A DNA stretch of 58,537 nt. It comes from Lysobacteraceae bacterium NML95-0200 (GTDB taxonomy: Bacteria > Pseudomonadota > Gammaproteobacteria > Xanthomonadales > Xanthomonadaceae). This document shows positions 17,969-26,479 of the stretch, one piece after another. Made by a program: the position numbers and the translations under genes. The notes below the pieces were generated by a model. It saw nothing but the letters and a program-made list of their open reading frames with translations. It was not told the DNA's origin and ran no database searches. Numbering within the stretch: the first letter of the stretch is position 1; each line of letters opens with the position of its first letter. Location: NCBI GenBank assembly GCA_002798255.1, contig NWQQ01000004.1, positions 1 through 58,537 on the forward strand, written 5' to 3'.

Positions 17969-18901
17969 ATGCGTTTTTTTCCAGCCAAAGTGGCAGCGCT
18001 CGCCCTTGTATCGATGCTGTGGCTTGTCGGCTGCGGCCATCAGGATGTACCGGAGTTACGGCTTTCCGGCCTCATCACCCACGAAAAGCTGTCCGAAATC
18101 AGCGGTATGGCCGCATCGCGCCGCGAATCCGGCCGGTTGTGGGTGATTGACGATGGCGGCAACCCGGCGCAACTGCACGCCATTTCCCGGCGCGGTCGCT
18201 ATCTTGGCAGCGTCAATATCGCCGGCGTGAAAAAAGTGGACTGGGAAGACCTTGCCAGTTTCGAGCTGGACGGCAAGCCCTATCTGATGATTGCCGACAC
18301 CGGCGATAACGGCGGCATCCGCAAAACCCTGCAACTGCATGTCATTGCAGAGCCCGATAGCGAAACACTGGCACAAGGTGGCCAGGTGGAGCCGGCATGG
18401 AGCATCAACTTCCGCTGGCCCGATGGCGCACGCGATGTCGAGGCACTGGCTGTGGATGCGACAAGCGGGCAAATCATTCTTGTCAGCAAAAAACGGCAGC
18501 CGCCACAGCTTTTCACCCTGCCACTACGCCCGGCCAAAGAAACAGGCCGAAAAACCGAAACCGCGGCACTGGCCGGTACTCTAGCCGGCGTGCCACAAGC
18601 CAGTGCCAGCGAACGTCGTAAAAACCCGTCTTTTGCACGCCTGCGCAGCCAGGTCACTGCCGCTGACATCGCCCCGCAGCGTGATGCCATCGCCATCCTG
18701 ACCTATGACAACCTGCTGCTCTATCGCCGCCGCCCCCAGCAAAGCTGGGCACAGGCACTGACCTCTGCGCCACAAGTCATCAGCTTGCGATTCTTGCCAC
18801 AGGCAGAAGCCCTGGCCTGGTCGCCAAGCGGCATCCATGTCACCAGCGAACTTAGCCCGGCGCCATTGATGTATCTGCCTTATTCCCGGACTAACAAGTG
18901 A
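17969..18901 (+). CDS. Putative beta-propeller lipoprotein of unknown function
   Basis: The roughly 310-residue protein has lipobox LVGC (Cys22). Repeated segments suggest a propeller fold: SGMAASRRESGRLWVIDDGG, WEDLASFELDGKPYLMIADTGDNGG, DVEALAVDATSGQIILVSKK, RDAIAILTYDNLLLY. These resemble SdiA-regulated/NHL-like lipoproteins, but no catalytic motif is apparent. It probably sits in the outer membrane or periplasm. A start four codons upstream (MLVHMRFF) cannot be excluded. It is divergent from purT and convergent with fur. Confidence 0.65.
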   Translation: MRFFPAKVAALALVSMLWLVGCGHQDVPELRLSGLITHEKLSEISGMAASRRESGRLWVIDDGGNPAQLHAISRRGRYLGSVNIAGVKKVDWEDLASFELDGKPYLMIADTGDNGGIRKTLQLHVIAEPDSETLAQGGQVEPAWSINFRWPDGARDVEALAVDATSGQIILVSKKRQPPQLFTLPLRPAKETGRKTETAALAGTLAGVPQASASERRKNPSFARLRSQVTAADIAPQRDAIAILTYDNLLLYRRRPQQSWAQALTSAPQVISLRFLPQAEALAWSPSGIHVTSELSPAPLMYLPYSRTNK

Positions 18902-18926
18902 TACCCAAGCACCTGCACAAGACGGT

Positions 18927-19325
18927 TTATTTCTTGCGCACGTACAGCACCAGTGCGTGGTCTTCAATCACATAGCCATGCTTGGCAGCGATTTCCTTTT
19001 GCAGCTGCTCAATCTCACGGCTTTCAAACTCGATGATTTTGCCGGTATCCAGATCCACCATATGGTCATGGTGTTCGCCCCGGTCGATTTCATACACCGC
19101 CTGACCGCCCTCAAAATTGTGCTTGAGCACAAGACCGGCAGCCTCGAACTGGGTCAGTACCCGATACACGGTAGCAAGACCAATTTCTTCATTGTCGGCA
19201 ATCAGCTGGCGATAGATATCTTCAGCCGTCAAGTGCTGCGGGCGGGCGTTTTCCAGAAGGCTCAAGATGCGCACGCGCGGATGGGTTACCTTGAGGCCCG
19301 CATTGCGGATATCGTCGTTGTCCAT
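18927..19325 (-). CDS. fur: Ferric uptake regulator Fur, lacking the CxxC motifs
   Basis: The 132-residue protein has the Fur winged-helix domain (GLKVTHPRVRILSLLE, DIYRQL, IGLATVYRVLTQFEAAGLV) and metal-binding histidines in EHHDHMVDLDTGKIIEF and ALVLYVRKK. The CxxC zinc pairs present in E. coli Fur are absent; the protein contains no Cys at all, similar to the reduced-Cys Fur of pseudomonads. With Fe(II) it represses iron-uptake genes. It is divergent from bamE, an arrangement familiar in Xanthomonadales and pseudomonads. A Fur-box-like site lies in the shared intergenic region. Confidence 0.95.
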   Translation of the reverse strand: MDNDDIRNAGLKVTHPRVRILSLLENARPQHLTAEDIYRQLIADNEEIGLATVYRVLTQFEAAGLVLKHNFEGGQAVYEIDRGEHHDHMVDLDTGKIIEFESREIEQLQKEIAAKHGYVIEDHALVLYVRKK

Positions 19326-19393
19326 TCGGATAGATGCAGTTGGCGAAAGTCAGTGGGAAGTTTGCCTGATCTGAACGCCAAGTGCAGCCCCTT

Positions 19394-19408
19394 TGCGCAT
19401 GATTCTCA
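19394..19408. promoter_or_regulatory. fur: Candidate Fur box between fur and bamE
   Basis: On the minus strand this reads TGAGAATCATGCGCA, matching 11 of 15 positions of the core Fur pattern TGATAATCATTATCA. It lies 70 bp before the fur start. It shares the 9-mer ATTGAGAAT with the candidate Fur site at 28142. Confidence 0.5.
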
Positions 19409-19464
19409 ATCTTGCCATAGCATCGGTGTATCATCCCCCAGTCTTTACAGCCACTGTTCTACTC

Positions 19465-19869
19465 ATGCGCGTGACCGCTTCCAGGCTTGCCCTTATTGCT
19501 CTCATTGCTGCCACCACTGCCGGTTGCGGCGTTCTTTACAAGCAGCCTATCTATCAGGGCACCTTGATTGACCCGGCCAGCGCCGAACAGTTGCAGGTGG
19601 GCATGAGCCGCCAACAGGTCGCCAGCATGCTCGGCACGCCCTCGATTGCCGACCCGTTCCATCAAAACCGCTGGGATTACACCAGCACAATCCGCCGCGG
19701 GCGTGTCGGCAAAACCGAGGTCAAGAACTTTGGCGTGCATTTTGAAAACGACCTGGTAACCCACTGGGAGGGCGATTACTTCCCGAACCAGGATGCCGAG
19801 CTTGCCCGCCGTTCGGTGCGCGAATTCGGTCCCAACCTGCGCCGCGAGCGCAATCAGCGCGGTCGTTGA
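19465..19869 (+). CDS. bamE: Outer-membrane assembly lipoprotein BamE (OmlA/SmpA)
   Basis: The 134-residue product has a lipoprotein signal ending TTAGC (Cys21), followed by the BamE sequence LYKQPIYQGTLIDPASAEQLQVGMSRQQVASMLGTPSIADPFHQNRWDY. BamE is a small periplasmic-facing lipoprotein of the BAM complex that inserts beta-barrel proteins such as the autotransporter at the start of this window. The start at MRVTASRL was chosen because it gives a proper signal peptide. Confidence 0.95.
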   Translation: MRVTASRLALIALIAATTAGCGVLYKQPIYQGTLIDPASAEQLQVGMSRQQVASMLGTPSIADPFHQNRWDYTSTIRRGRVGKTEVKNFGVHFENDLVTHWEGDYFPNQDAELARRSVREFGPNLRRERNQRGR

Positions 19870-19994
19870 TGTAAACACCTTAAATACTCAAACAAAACCT
19901 GCTCTTTAGTAGCACGCAGAACATTCAGAGCCTGTTCAAGGTCACACACACCGTCTGATTTGAACGGGAGTCTTCACTTTACGGGCAACGGAGT

Positions 19995-20075
19995 GTTTCA
20001 ACACCCGTGCCCGCACGAGGCGGGCACTGCCATCAATTTGTAAGCTGATACCCGTTGAATTGTTTCAACACACGT
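19995..20075. CRISPR. Decayed CRISPR fragment: one 33-nt repeat, a 34-nt spacer and a truncated repeat
   Basis: Positions 19995-20027 match the repeat of the array at 57465 at 31 of 33 positions; the differences are at repeat positions 11 and 21, outside the stem. After a 34-base spacer (20028-20061), the first 14 bases of a second repeat appear (GTTTCAACACACGT, one mismatch) and then the match stops, just before transposase-derived DNA. Spacer length agrees with the 33-36 bases of the intact array. This is the remnant of a second locus of the same type, with no cas genes nearby. Confidence 0.8.
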
Positions 20076-20090
20076 ATCCACCTGGTTCAA

Positions 20091-20387
20091 CAGTGCGCCG
20101 CCCAGTCTCCGTTCCCGGGCGTGCTTGAAGCAGATGAGCCGTATTTCGGCTCCAAACGTATCCAGAGCAAACGCGAGCGCGGCGCAGGTGGTAAAACCAT
20201 CAGCTTTGGTACGTCAACGGCATCGAGTCTTTCTGGAGCCATGCCAAACATCGGCTGGTGCAACTTCACGGCATGCGACGTGACAAGTTCGGACTGCATC
20301 TCAAGAAGAACGGATTCCGCTTCAATCGTCAAAACCTTTAATCCCTACAAGACACTGCTTAAACTGCTCAAAAACGCCCCTCTTTGA
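20091..20387 (+). pseudogene. Broken IS1595-family transposase remnant
   Basis: One frame encodes VLEADEPYFGSKRIQSKRERGAGGKT, the region around the second catalytic Asp of IS1595/ISPna2-type transposases. It then jumps, through an internal deletion near 20205, to another frame encoding YVNGIESFWSHAKHRLVQLHG and LHLKKNGFRFNRQN. A further frameshift near 20340 restores YKTLLKLLKNAPL, the family's C terminus. The N-terminal third and the central DDE region are missing. It is nonfunctional and directly abuts the decayed CRISPR repeat. The 113 bp between it and the carbonic anhydrase gene show no clear feature. Confidence 0.8.
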
Positions 20388-20516
20388 TGCCTTTGCTTCC
20401 TAAGCCTCAGCCAAAAAGATGGCAAGTGTCATACGTCTCCCCCAGAAAAGTCATACCAAGTACATCCACGATGACTCAATCGCACAATTTCCGCATTTCT
20501 GCCTGACAATAGTGCG

Positions 20517-21179
20517 ATGAGCACACACATCGACCATTTGCTGGAAAACAACCGCCTCTGGGCCGAGCGCATCCAGAGCGAAGACCCCGGTTTTTTCCAG
20601 CGGCTTTCCACCCAGCAAACTCCGGAGTATCTATGGATAGGCTGCTCCGACTCGCGGGTGCCGGCCAACCAGGTCATCGGCCTTGCGCCGGGCGAGGTGT
20701 TCGTGCACCGCAATATCGCCAATGTGGTGGTGCATACTGACCTTAATTGTCTTTCCGTCATCCAGTACGCGGTGGATGTCCTCAAGGTCAAGCATATTCT
20801 GGTGGTGGGCCATTACGGCTGCGGCGGGGTGCTGGCATCACTTGAGAAAGCGCGGATTGGCCTTGCCGACAACTGGATTCGCCATGTCGATGATGTCGCC
20901 GCCAGGCACGTGGAAATCCTCTCGCCGCTGTGCAAGGAATTGGCGCATGACCGGTTGTGCGAGCTCAATGCCCTGGAGCAGGCGGTCAATGTCTGTCGCT
21001 CCACCATCATCCGCGATGCCTGGAGCCGTGGGCAGTCAATCGCGGTACATGCCTGGGTTTATAGTCTGCGCGATGGCCGTGCCCATGACCTGGGGCTTGC
21101 CGCCACCTCCACGCAGGATCTCGAAGCGCGCTATCAAGAGGCGCTTGCCCGTATCCGGGTGGATATGGAAGACCGATAA
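20517..21179 (+). CDS. can: Beta-class carbonic anhydrase
   Basis: The 220-residue protein has zinc ligands Cys43, His99 and Cys102 in CSDSRVPAN and HYGCGG, with the Asp45-Arg47 dyad of the active site. It interconverts CO2 and bicarbonate in the cytoplasm, supplying bicarbonate for carboxylation reactions. Length and motifs match E. coli Can. It lies 49 bp before the start of the DUF6624 gene and could share a transcript with the kynurenine operon, although nothing in the sequence proves it. Confidence 0.95.
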   Translation: MSTHIDHLLENNRLWAERIQSEDPGFFQRLSTQQTPEYLWIGCSDSRVPANQVIGLAPGEVFVHRNIANVVVHTDLNCLSVIQYAVDVLKVKHILVVGHYGCGGVLASLEKARIGLADNWIRHVDDVAARHVEILSPLCKELAHDRLCELNALEQAVNVCRSTIIRDAWSRGQSIAVHAWVYSLRDGRAHDLGLAATSTQDLEARYQEALARIRVDMEDR

Positions 21180-21227
21180 GCCCAAGCCATATTGCCTGCA
21201 CGCCTTCGGCCCCTACCAGGACGCAAG

Positions 21228-21851
21228 ATGAAAGCCAAGACCATTGCCCTGCTAATGTGCCTCATCACCTGCCCGGCAGCTGTTTGTGCCAGTGACAGTC
21301 CGGCCACGGATAATCCGGCGCTGGCAGCGCTGTTTGCGCAAGACCAGGCCGACCGCAATCAGAGCGATATCGACTGGCAGGCGCTCAGCCAGCGCGATGC
21401 CGAACGCCGTACACAGCTCAAACGCATGTTGCAACAAGGGCAGCTGCGCACCGCCAATGATTATCGCCATGCGGCCTTCATCCAACAGCATGGCGATACC
21501 CCGGAGGACTATCGCTTGGCGCATGCATTGGCAACCCTGGCAATGACACTCGAAGACAGTGCACAAAACCGCTGGATAGTCGCTGCAAGCTGGGATCGCC
21601 TGTTGATGTCGCATACCGAGCCGCAGTGGTATGGCACACAGATGCGTGGCGATGCCGATGGCATGTATTTGTTTCCGGTCAATCCAACGGCACTGGATGA
21701 ATCACGGCGCAAGCACATGAGTGGTCATAGTCTTGCCGAACACAGGCAAAAACTGGAAACCATGGCAAAGCAAATCGGGCAAAAACTGCGTGACCCCGCC
21801 CCTACGATTGAACAGCTGCGCGCCCGGCAGCATGACGAAAGTGAAAACTGA
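21228..21851 (+). CDS. Exported DUF6624-domain protein
   Basis: The 207-residue protein has a signal peptide ([22 protein letters not shown]). The mature part is helical and contains the DUF6624 signatures [26 protein letters not shown] and [25 protein letters not shown]. No catalytic function is known. Its stop overlaps the start of the next gene (TGATG), so it is the first member of the overlapping series DUF6624-nbaC-kynU-kmo-sbcB-DUF2461. The link to tryptophan breakdown is by position only. Confidence 0.75.
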   Translation: MKAKTIALLMCLITCPAAVCASDSPATDNPALAALFAQDQADRNQSDIDWQALSQRDAERRTQLKRMLQQGQLRTANDYRHAAFIQQHGDTPEDYRLAHALATLAMTLEDSAQNRWIVAASWDRLLMSHTEPQWYGTQMRGDADGMYLFPVNPTALDESRRKHMSGHSLAEHRQKLETMAKQIGQKLRDPAPTIEQLRARQHDESEN

Positions 21852-22399
21852 TGCTGCCTGCCGCTTTCAATCTGCAAGCCTGGATCGATGAGCACCGTCA
21901 TCTTTTGAAGCCGCCGGTGGGCAACAAGTGCATCGTGCAGGAGGACTTCATCGTGATGATTGTCGGCGGCCCGAATGCGCGCACCGACTACCACTGGGAA
22001 GAAGGCCCGGAGTGGTTCTACCAGCTCGAAGGCGAAATGGTGCTGAAGGTGCAGGACGAGGGCGTGGCGCGTGATATTCCCATCCGCGCCGGTGAAGTGT
22101 TCTATCTGCCGCCGCGTGTGCCGCATTCCCCGCAGCGCATGGAAAACTCGGTCGGCCTGGTCATCGAACGCCGCCGTCTGCCGCACGAGAACGACGCGCT
22201 GATGTGGTTCTGCCAGCACTGCAACCACAAGCTGTATGAGGAATTTTTCCACCTGAGAGATATCGAGCAGGACTTTTTCCGGGTATTTGAAACCTTTTAC
22301 CGCAGTGCCGCCCTGCGTACCTGCACGCAATGTGGCACGCTCAACCCGCGTCCGGCGCGTTACGAGGCGCCGCCGGACTCAGCGGCCGACATCACCTGA
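21851..22399 (+). CDS. nbaC: 3-hydroxyanthranilate 3,4-dioxygenase
   Basis: The 182-residue cupin has the iron-site sequence [21 protein letters not shown] and [10 protein letters not shown]-terminal rubredoxin-like metal site is formed by CQHCNH and CTQCGTLN, as in bacterial enzymes. It opens the ring of 3-hydroxyanthranilate to give aminocarboxymuconate semialdehyde, the precursor of quinolinate (NAD synthesis) or the 2-nitrobenzoate/tryptophan degradation route. The start overlaps the preceding stop by one base, and kynU follows. Confidence 0.96.
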   Translation: MLPAAFNLQAWIDEHRHLLKPPVGNKCIVQEDFIVMIVGGPNARTDYHWEEGPEWFYQLEGEMVLKVQDEGVARDIPIRAGEVFYLPPRVPHSPQRMENSVGLVIERRRLPHENDALMWFCQHCNHKLYEEFFHLRDIEQDFFRVFETFYRSAALRTCTQCGTLNPRPARYEAPPDSAADIT

Positions 22400-22417
22400 T
22401 ATTTGGAGCGCATCATC

Positions 22418-23695
22418 ATGAACACCCATCTTCACGCCACCGACTATGCCGCCGCACAAGACGCCGCCTGCCCGCTGCGGCATTTCCGTGACGAGTTTTT
22501 GCTGCCGCAGCATGAAGGCCAGCCGCAGGCGTATTTTGTCGGCAATTCGCTGGGGCTACAGCCCAAAGCGGCGCGCGTGCATGTGGAAGAAGTGCTGCAC
22601 AAATGGGCCAGCGAGGCAGTAGAGGGGCATTTCAACGGTAGCGGGCAGTGGATGCGCTATCACGAGCTGGTGCGCGAGCCACTGGCGGAAATCGTCGGCG
22701 CCAAGCCTTCGGAAGTGGTGGCGATGAACTCGCTGACCGCAAACCTGCACCTGATGATGGCGAGCTTCTACACCCCCACGCCTGAGCGCAATGCCATCCT
22801 GATTGAAAAGGGCAGCTTTCCTTCCGACCGCTACGCGGTGGAATCGCAAATCCGCTTCCACGGCTTCTCGCCCGATACCTGCCTGATTGAAGTCGAGCCT
22901 GACCTGCCCGGCCATCTGTTCTCGGCCGAGGCTATCGAAAACGCCATCCGCGCACATGGCGCGCGCCTGGCGCTGGTGCTCTGGCCCGGGGTGCAGTACC
23001 TGACCGGGCAGGCCTTCGACTTGCCGCGTATCGCCGCGCTCGCCCATGAGGTCGGCGCACAGGTGGGCTTTGACCTGGCGCATGCGGTCGGCAATCTGTC
23101 ACTGGGCTTGCATGAGAGTGATGCCGACTTCGCGGTCTGGTGCCATTACAAATATCTGAACTCAGGCCCGGGAGCCGTGGCCGGCTGCTTTGTGCATGAG
23201 CGCCATGCGCGCACCGGGCGCCCGCGTCTGGCAGGCTGGTGGGGCAATGACCCGGCAACCCGCTTCCTGATGGCACCGGACTTCAACCCGTCCGCAGGTG
23301 CCGAGGGCTGGATGCTCTCCAACCCGCCGGTATTGGCGCTGGCGCCGCTGCGTGCCGCCGCCGAGCAATTCCAGCGCGCCGGGATGCCGGCACTGCGGCA
23401 GAAATCACGCCAGCTGACCGGCTATCTTGAAGCCCTGATTGATACGCATCTGGCCGATGCCATCGAGATTCTCACCCCGCGCGATGCAGCCCAGCGTGGC
23501 GCACAGCTATCGCTGCGGGTGAAAGCCGGGCGCGATGCCGGGCGCAGCCTGTTTGCCTACCTGCAAGCGCACGGCGTGCTGGGCGACTGGCGCGAGCCGG
23601 ATGTCATCCGCATCTCGCCGGCGCCGCTGTACAACACCCATCAAGACGTGCTGCGTTTTGCGCAAACCACCCGGGAGTGGATGGATGGGCAGTGA
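22418..23695 (+). CDS. kynU: Kynureninase
   Basis: The 425-residue PLP enzyme of the aspartate-aminotransferase fold carries the Schiff-base Lys in WCHYKYLNSGPGAVAG, preceded by VGFDLAHAVGN with the Asp that contacts the cofactor. FVGNSLGLQPK marks the N-terminal region. It cleaves kynurenine or 3-hydroxykynurenine to (hydroxy)anthranilate and alanine. A GGAG ribosome site lies 15 bases before MNTHLHATDY. The end overlaps kmo by 11 bases. Confidence 0.97.
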   Translation: MNTHLHATDYAAAQDAACPLRHFRDEFLLPQHEGQPQAYFVGNSLGLQPKAARVHVEEVLHKWASEAVEGHFNGSGQWMRYHELVREPLAEIVGAKPSEVVAMNSLTANLHLMMASFYTPTPERNAILIEKGSFPSDRYAVESQIRFHGFSPDTCLIEVEPDLPGHLFSAEAIENAIRAHGARLALVLWPGVQYLTGQAFDLPRIAALAHEVGAQVGFDLAHAVGNLSLGLHESDADFAVWCHYKYLNSGPGAVAGCFVHERHARTGRPRLAGWWGNDPATRFLMAPDFNPSAGAEGWMLSNPPVLALAPLRAAAEQFQRAGMPALRQKSRQLTGYLEALIDTHLADAIEILTPRDAAQRGAQLSLRVKAGRDAGRSLFAYLQAHGVLGDWREPDVIRISPAPLYNTHQDVLRFAQTTREWMDGQ

Positions 23696-25046
23696 GCGCC
23701 ATCTGACCCTGATCGGTGCGGGGCTGGCCGGGGCACTGCTCGCCATCCTGCTGGCCCGGCAAGGCTGGCGCGTGCAGGTATTCGAGCGCCGCGGCGACCC
23801 GCGCATCGACGGCTATGCCGGTGGCCGTTCCATCAATCTGGCGCTGACCGAGCGCGGCCTGGATGCATTGCGGCGCGCAGGCACTGCCGAACAGGTGCTG
23901 AGTCAGGCGGTGATGATGCGTGGCCGCATGGTGCATCCCCTGGGCGAAGCGGCCTATCTGCAACCCTATGGCCGCGATGATTCCGAAGTCATCTGGTCCA
24001 TCAGCCGCGGCGACCTCAATCTCACCTTGATTAATGCCGCAAAAGCCGCTGGTGTGGACATCCTGTTCGACCACAGCCTGGAAAGCGTGGATTTCGATGC
24101 CGGTATCGCAGTTTTCAGAACCCCGGAAAACCCGCAGCGCCGCCACGCCTTCAACACGCTGATTGGCTGTGATGGCGCAGGCTCCAGCTTGCGCGCTGCA
24201 ATGGAGAAAGTGCAGCCGCTTGGCAGCCGTACCGAATGGCTCGGGCATGGCTACAAGGAACTGGAAATCCCGCCGGGCTTCGATGGCGAGTTCCAAATCG
24301 AGCCCAATGCCCTGCATATCTGGCCGCGCGGGCGCTATATGTGCATCGCCCTGCCCAATGACGAGCGCACCTTTACCGTCACCCTGTTTCTGCCCAATGA
24401 CGGCCAGGCTCCGAGCTTTGCCACCATCAAAAACGGCGCAGATGCCCGCGCCCTGTTTGCCCGCGACTTTCCCGACGCACTGCCGCTGATTCCCCGGCTT
24501 GCAGAAGACTTCGAGCGCAATCCGGTGGGCATCCTCGGCACACTGTATCTGGAACGCTGGCATCTGCATGGCCAGGCCGTACTGCTCGGCGATGCCGCCC
24601 ATGCCATGGTGCCATTCCACGGCCAGGGCATGAACTGCGCCTTTGAAGACTGCGTGGCGCTGGCCGAGCAGCTGCCTCTGGATGTACAGGATTTTGCCGC
24701 CGCCTTTGCCGCCTTCGAGGCCGAACGCGCCCCCAATGCCCTGGCCATCCAGCAAATGGCGCTGGAAAACTATCTGGAAATGCGCGACCACGTTGATGAT
24801 GCCGACTACCAGCTGCAACGCGCACTGGAGCTGGAGCTGGCGCGTCGCTATCCGGGGCAGTTCATTCCGCGCTATAGCATGGTGAGCTTCACCCGCCTGC
24901 CCTATGCCCTTGCCCAACAACGCGGCCGCATACAGCGCGAGCTGCTGGTCGAAGCCACGCAGCATATCGGCACACTCGATGCCGTGGACTGGGACTGGCT
25001 GGATGCGCAAATTCACACACGCCTGCCGCCACTGGAAGCCCGATGA
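23685..25046 (+). CDS. kmo: Kynurenine 3-monooxygenase
   Basis: The 453-residue FAD-dependent aromatic hydroxylase has LTLIGAGLAGALLAILLARQG as the FAD Rossmann motif, IGCDGAGSSLR as the DG motif and AVLLGDAAHAMVPFHGQGMN as the GD motif. GGRSINLALTERGLDALR is kmo-specific. It hydroxylates kynurenine with NADPH and O2. With kynU and nbaC, the pathway from kynurenine to the quinolinate precursor is complete here; tryptophan dioxygenase and formamidase are not in the window. The start MGSERH overlaps kynU; an ATG four bases upstream is out of frame. Confidence 0.96.
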   Translation: MGSERHLTLIGAGLAGALLAILLARQGWRVQVFERRGDPRIDGYAGGRSINLALTERGLDALRRAGTAEQVLSQAVMMRGRMVHPLGEAAYLQPYGRDDSEVIWSISRGDLNLTLINAAKAAGVDILFDHSLESVDFDAGIAVFRTPENPQRRHAFNTLIGCDGAGSSLRAAMEKVQPLGSRTEWLGHGYKELEIPPGFDGEFQIEPNALHIWPRGRYMCIALPNDERTFTVTLFLPNDGQAPSFATIKNGADARALFARDFPDALPLIPRLAEDFERNPVGILGTLYLERWHLHGQAVLLGDAAHAMVPFHGQGMNCAFEDCVALAEQLPLDVQDFAAAFAAFEAERAPNALAIQQMALENYLEMRDHVDDADYQLQRALELELARRYPGQFIPRYSMVSFTRLPYALAQQRGRIQRELLVEATQHIGTLDAVDWDWLDAQIHTRLPPLEAR

Positions 25047-26479
25047 GCAATTCCTTCCTGTTCTACGACCTGGAAACCTTTGGCGCTGACCCACGCAGCA
25101 GCCGCATTGCCCAGTTCGCGGCGATTCGCACCGATGAGCATCTCGACATCATCGAAGACCCGGTCGATTTTTTCATCCAGCCAGCGCCCGATTTCCTGCC
25201 CTCGCCCGAAGCGACGCTGATTACCCACATCCTGCCGCAGCAGGCGCGCCGCGACGGGCTGTTGGAAGCCGAGGCGATGGCGCGCATCTGCGAGGAAATG
25301 TCCCGCCCCGGTACCTGCACACTGGGCTACAACTCGCTGCGCTTTGACGATGAATTCATCCGCTTTGGCCTGTACCGCAATTTTCACGATGCCTACGAGC
25401 GCGAATGGCGCAACGGCAATTCGCGCTGGGATTTGCTGGACGTGGTGCGCTTGGCACACGCGCTGCGCCCGGAAGGCATCATCTGGCGCGCACGTGAGGA
25501 CGGCCAGGGCACCAGCTTCAAATTGGAGCATCTGGCCGAGGACAATGGCCTGCGCGAAGGCATGGCGCACGAAGCGCTCTCGGATGTGCGCGCACTGATT
25601 GGCCTTGCCCGACGGCTGAAAAATACCCAGCCCAAGCTCTGGGACTACGCGCTGGGTGCGCGCGACAAACGCCGCATGCTGCAACTGCTGAACCCGCTGG
25701 CCATGCCGCTGCTGCTGCATGTGTCGCAGCGCTTTGCCGCCAGTCGCCTGTGTGCCGCGCCGGTCATCGTGCTGGCGCAGCATCCATATATCGACAGCCG
25801 GGTGATTGCCTTCGACCTGATGCAGGACATCGAGCCGCTGCTCAGCCTGCCTGCCGAAGCCATTGCCGAGCAGCTCTATACCCCGCGCGAGGCGCTGCCT
25901 GAAGGGCAAGCGCGCATCGCGCTCAAGGAAATCCATGCCAACCGCTGCCCGATGCTGGTGGACTTTGCCCATCTGCGCGCACCGGATTTCGAGCGCCTGG
26001 CCATCGATCCTGAGCTTGTACAGGCACGCGCCAAGACCCTGCGCCAGCACGACGCAGAGCTGGCGGAAAAAATGCGCCGGGTATTTGCCCAAAAACGCGA
26101 GTTTGCCGCCAGCGATGCCGATGGCGCGCTGTATGACGGCTTCATCTCGCCGCATGACAAACGCCTGATGGCGCAAGTGCGCGCAACACCGCCGGAAAAA
26201 CTGGCCAATAGCGGCATCCAGTTCCGCGATGCGCGCCTTGACGAGCTGCTGTTTCGCTACCGTGCCCGCAACTGGCCGCAGACCCTCAATTTTGAAGAAC
26301 AAGCCCGCTGGTATGACTTCCGCCGTGAACGCCTGCTCTCGGGCACGCCTTCGGCACTGGATGAATACCGCACACAAATCAAGGAGCTTGCCCTCGCATG
26401 CCAGGACGACGAAAACGCCCAGAACCTGCTCCAGCACCTGCGCGCCTTTGGCGATGAACTGGAAGCGGAGATCAGCTGA
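25043..26479 (+). CDS. sbcB: Exodeoxyribonuclease I (SbcB)
   Basis: The 478-residue DEDDh exonuclease has FYDLETFG (Asp9 and Glu11), TLGYNSLRFDDEFIR, RWDLLDVVRLAHALRPEG and the last acidic motif HEALSDVRALIGLA. The C-terminal half matches the SH3-like and helical extension of ExoI that grips single-stranded DNA. It digests ssDNA 3' to 5' in recombination and mismatch repair. Its start overlaps the kmo stop (ATGA), so it is physically in the kynurenine operon although functionally unrelated. Confidence 0.96.
   Translation: MSNSFLFYDLETFGADPRSSRIAQFAAIRTDEHLDIIEDPVDFFIQPAPDFLPSPEATLITHILPQQARRDGLLEAEAMARICEEMSRPGTCTLGYNSLRFDDEFIRFGLYRNFHDAYEREWRNGNSRWDLLDVVRLAHALRPEGIIWRAREDGQGTSFKLEHLAEDNGLREGMAHEALSDVRALIGLARRLKNTQPKLWDYALGARDKRRMLQLLNPLAMPLLLHVSQRFAASRLCAAPVIVLAQHPYIDSRVIAFDLMQDIEPLLSLPAEAIAEQLYTPREALPEGQARIALKEIHANRCPMLVDFAHLRAPDFERLAIDPELVQARAKTLRQHDAELAEKMRRVFAQKREFAASDADGALYDGFISPHDKRLMAQVRATPPEKLANSGIQFRDARLDELLFRYRARNWPQTLNFEEQARWYDFRRERLLSGTPSALDEYRTQIKELALACQDDENAQNLLQHLRAFGDELEAEIS

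Noticed and set aside
20429-20791. A 120-codon minus-strand frame overlapping the carbonic anhydrase start
   Set aside because: It is antisense to the zinc-site region of can and shows no family signature.
23604-25094. A 496-codon minus-strand frame opposite kmo
   Set aside because: It is antisense to an enzyme with clear FAD motifs and has no ribosome site or family resemblance.
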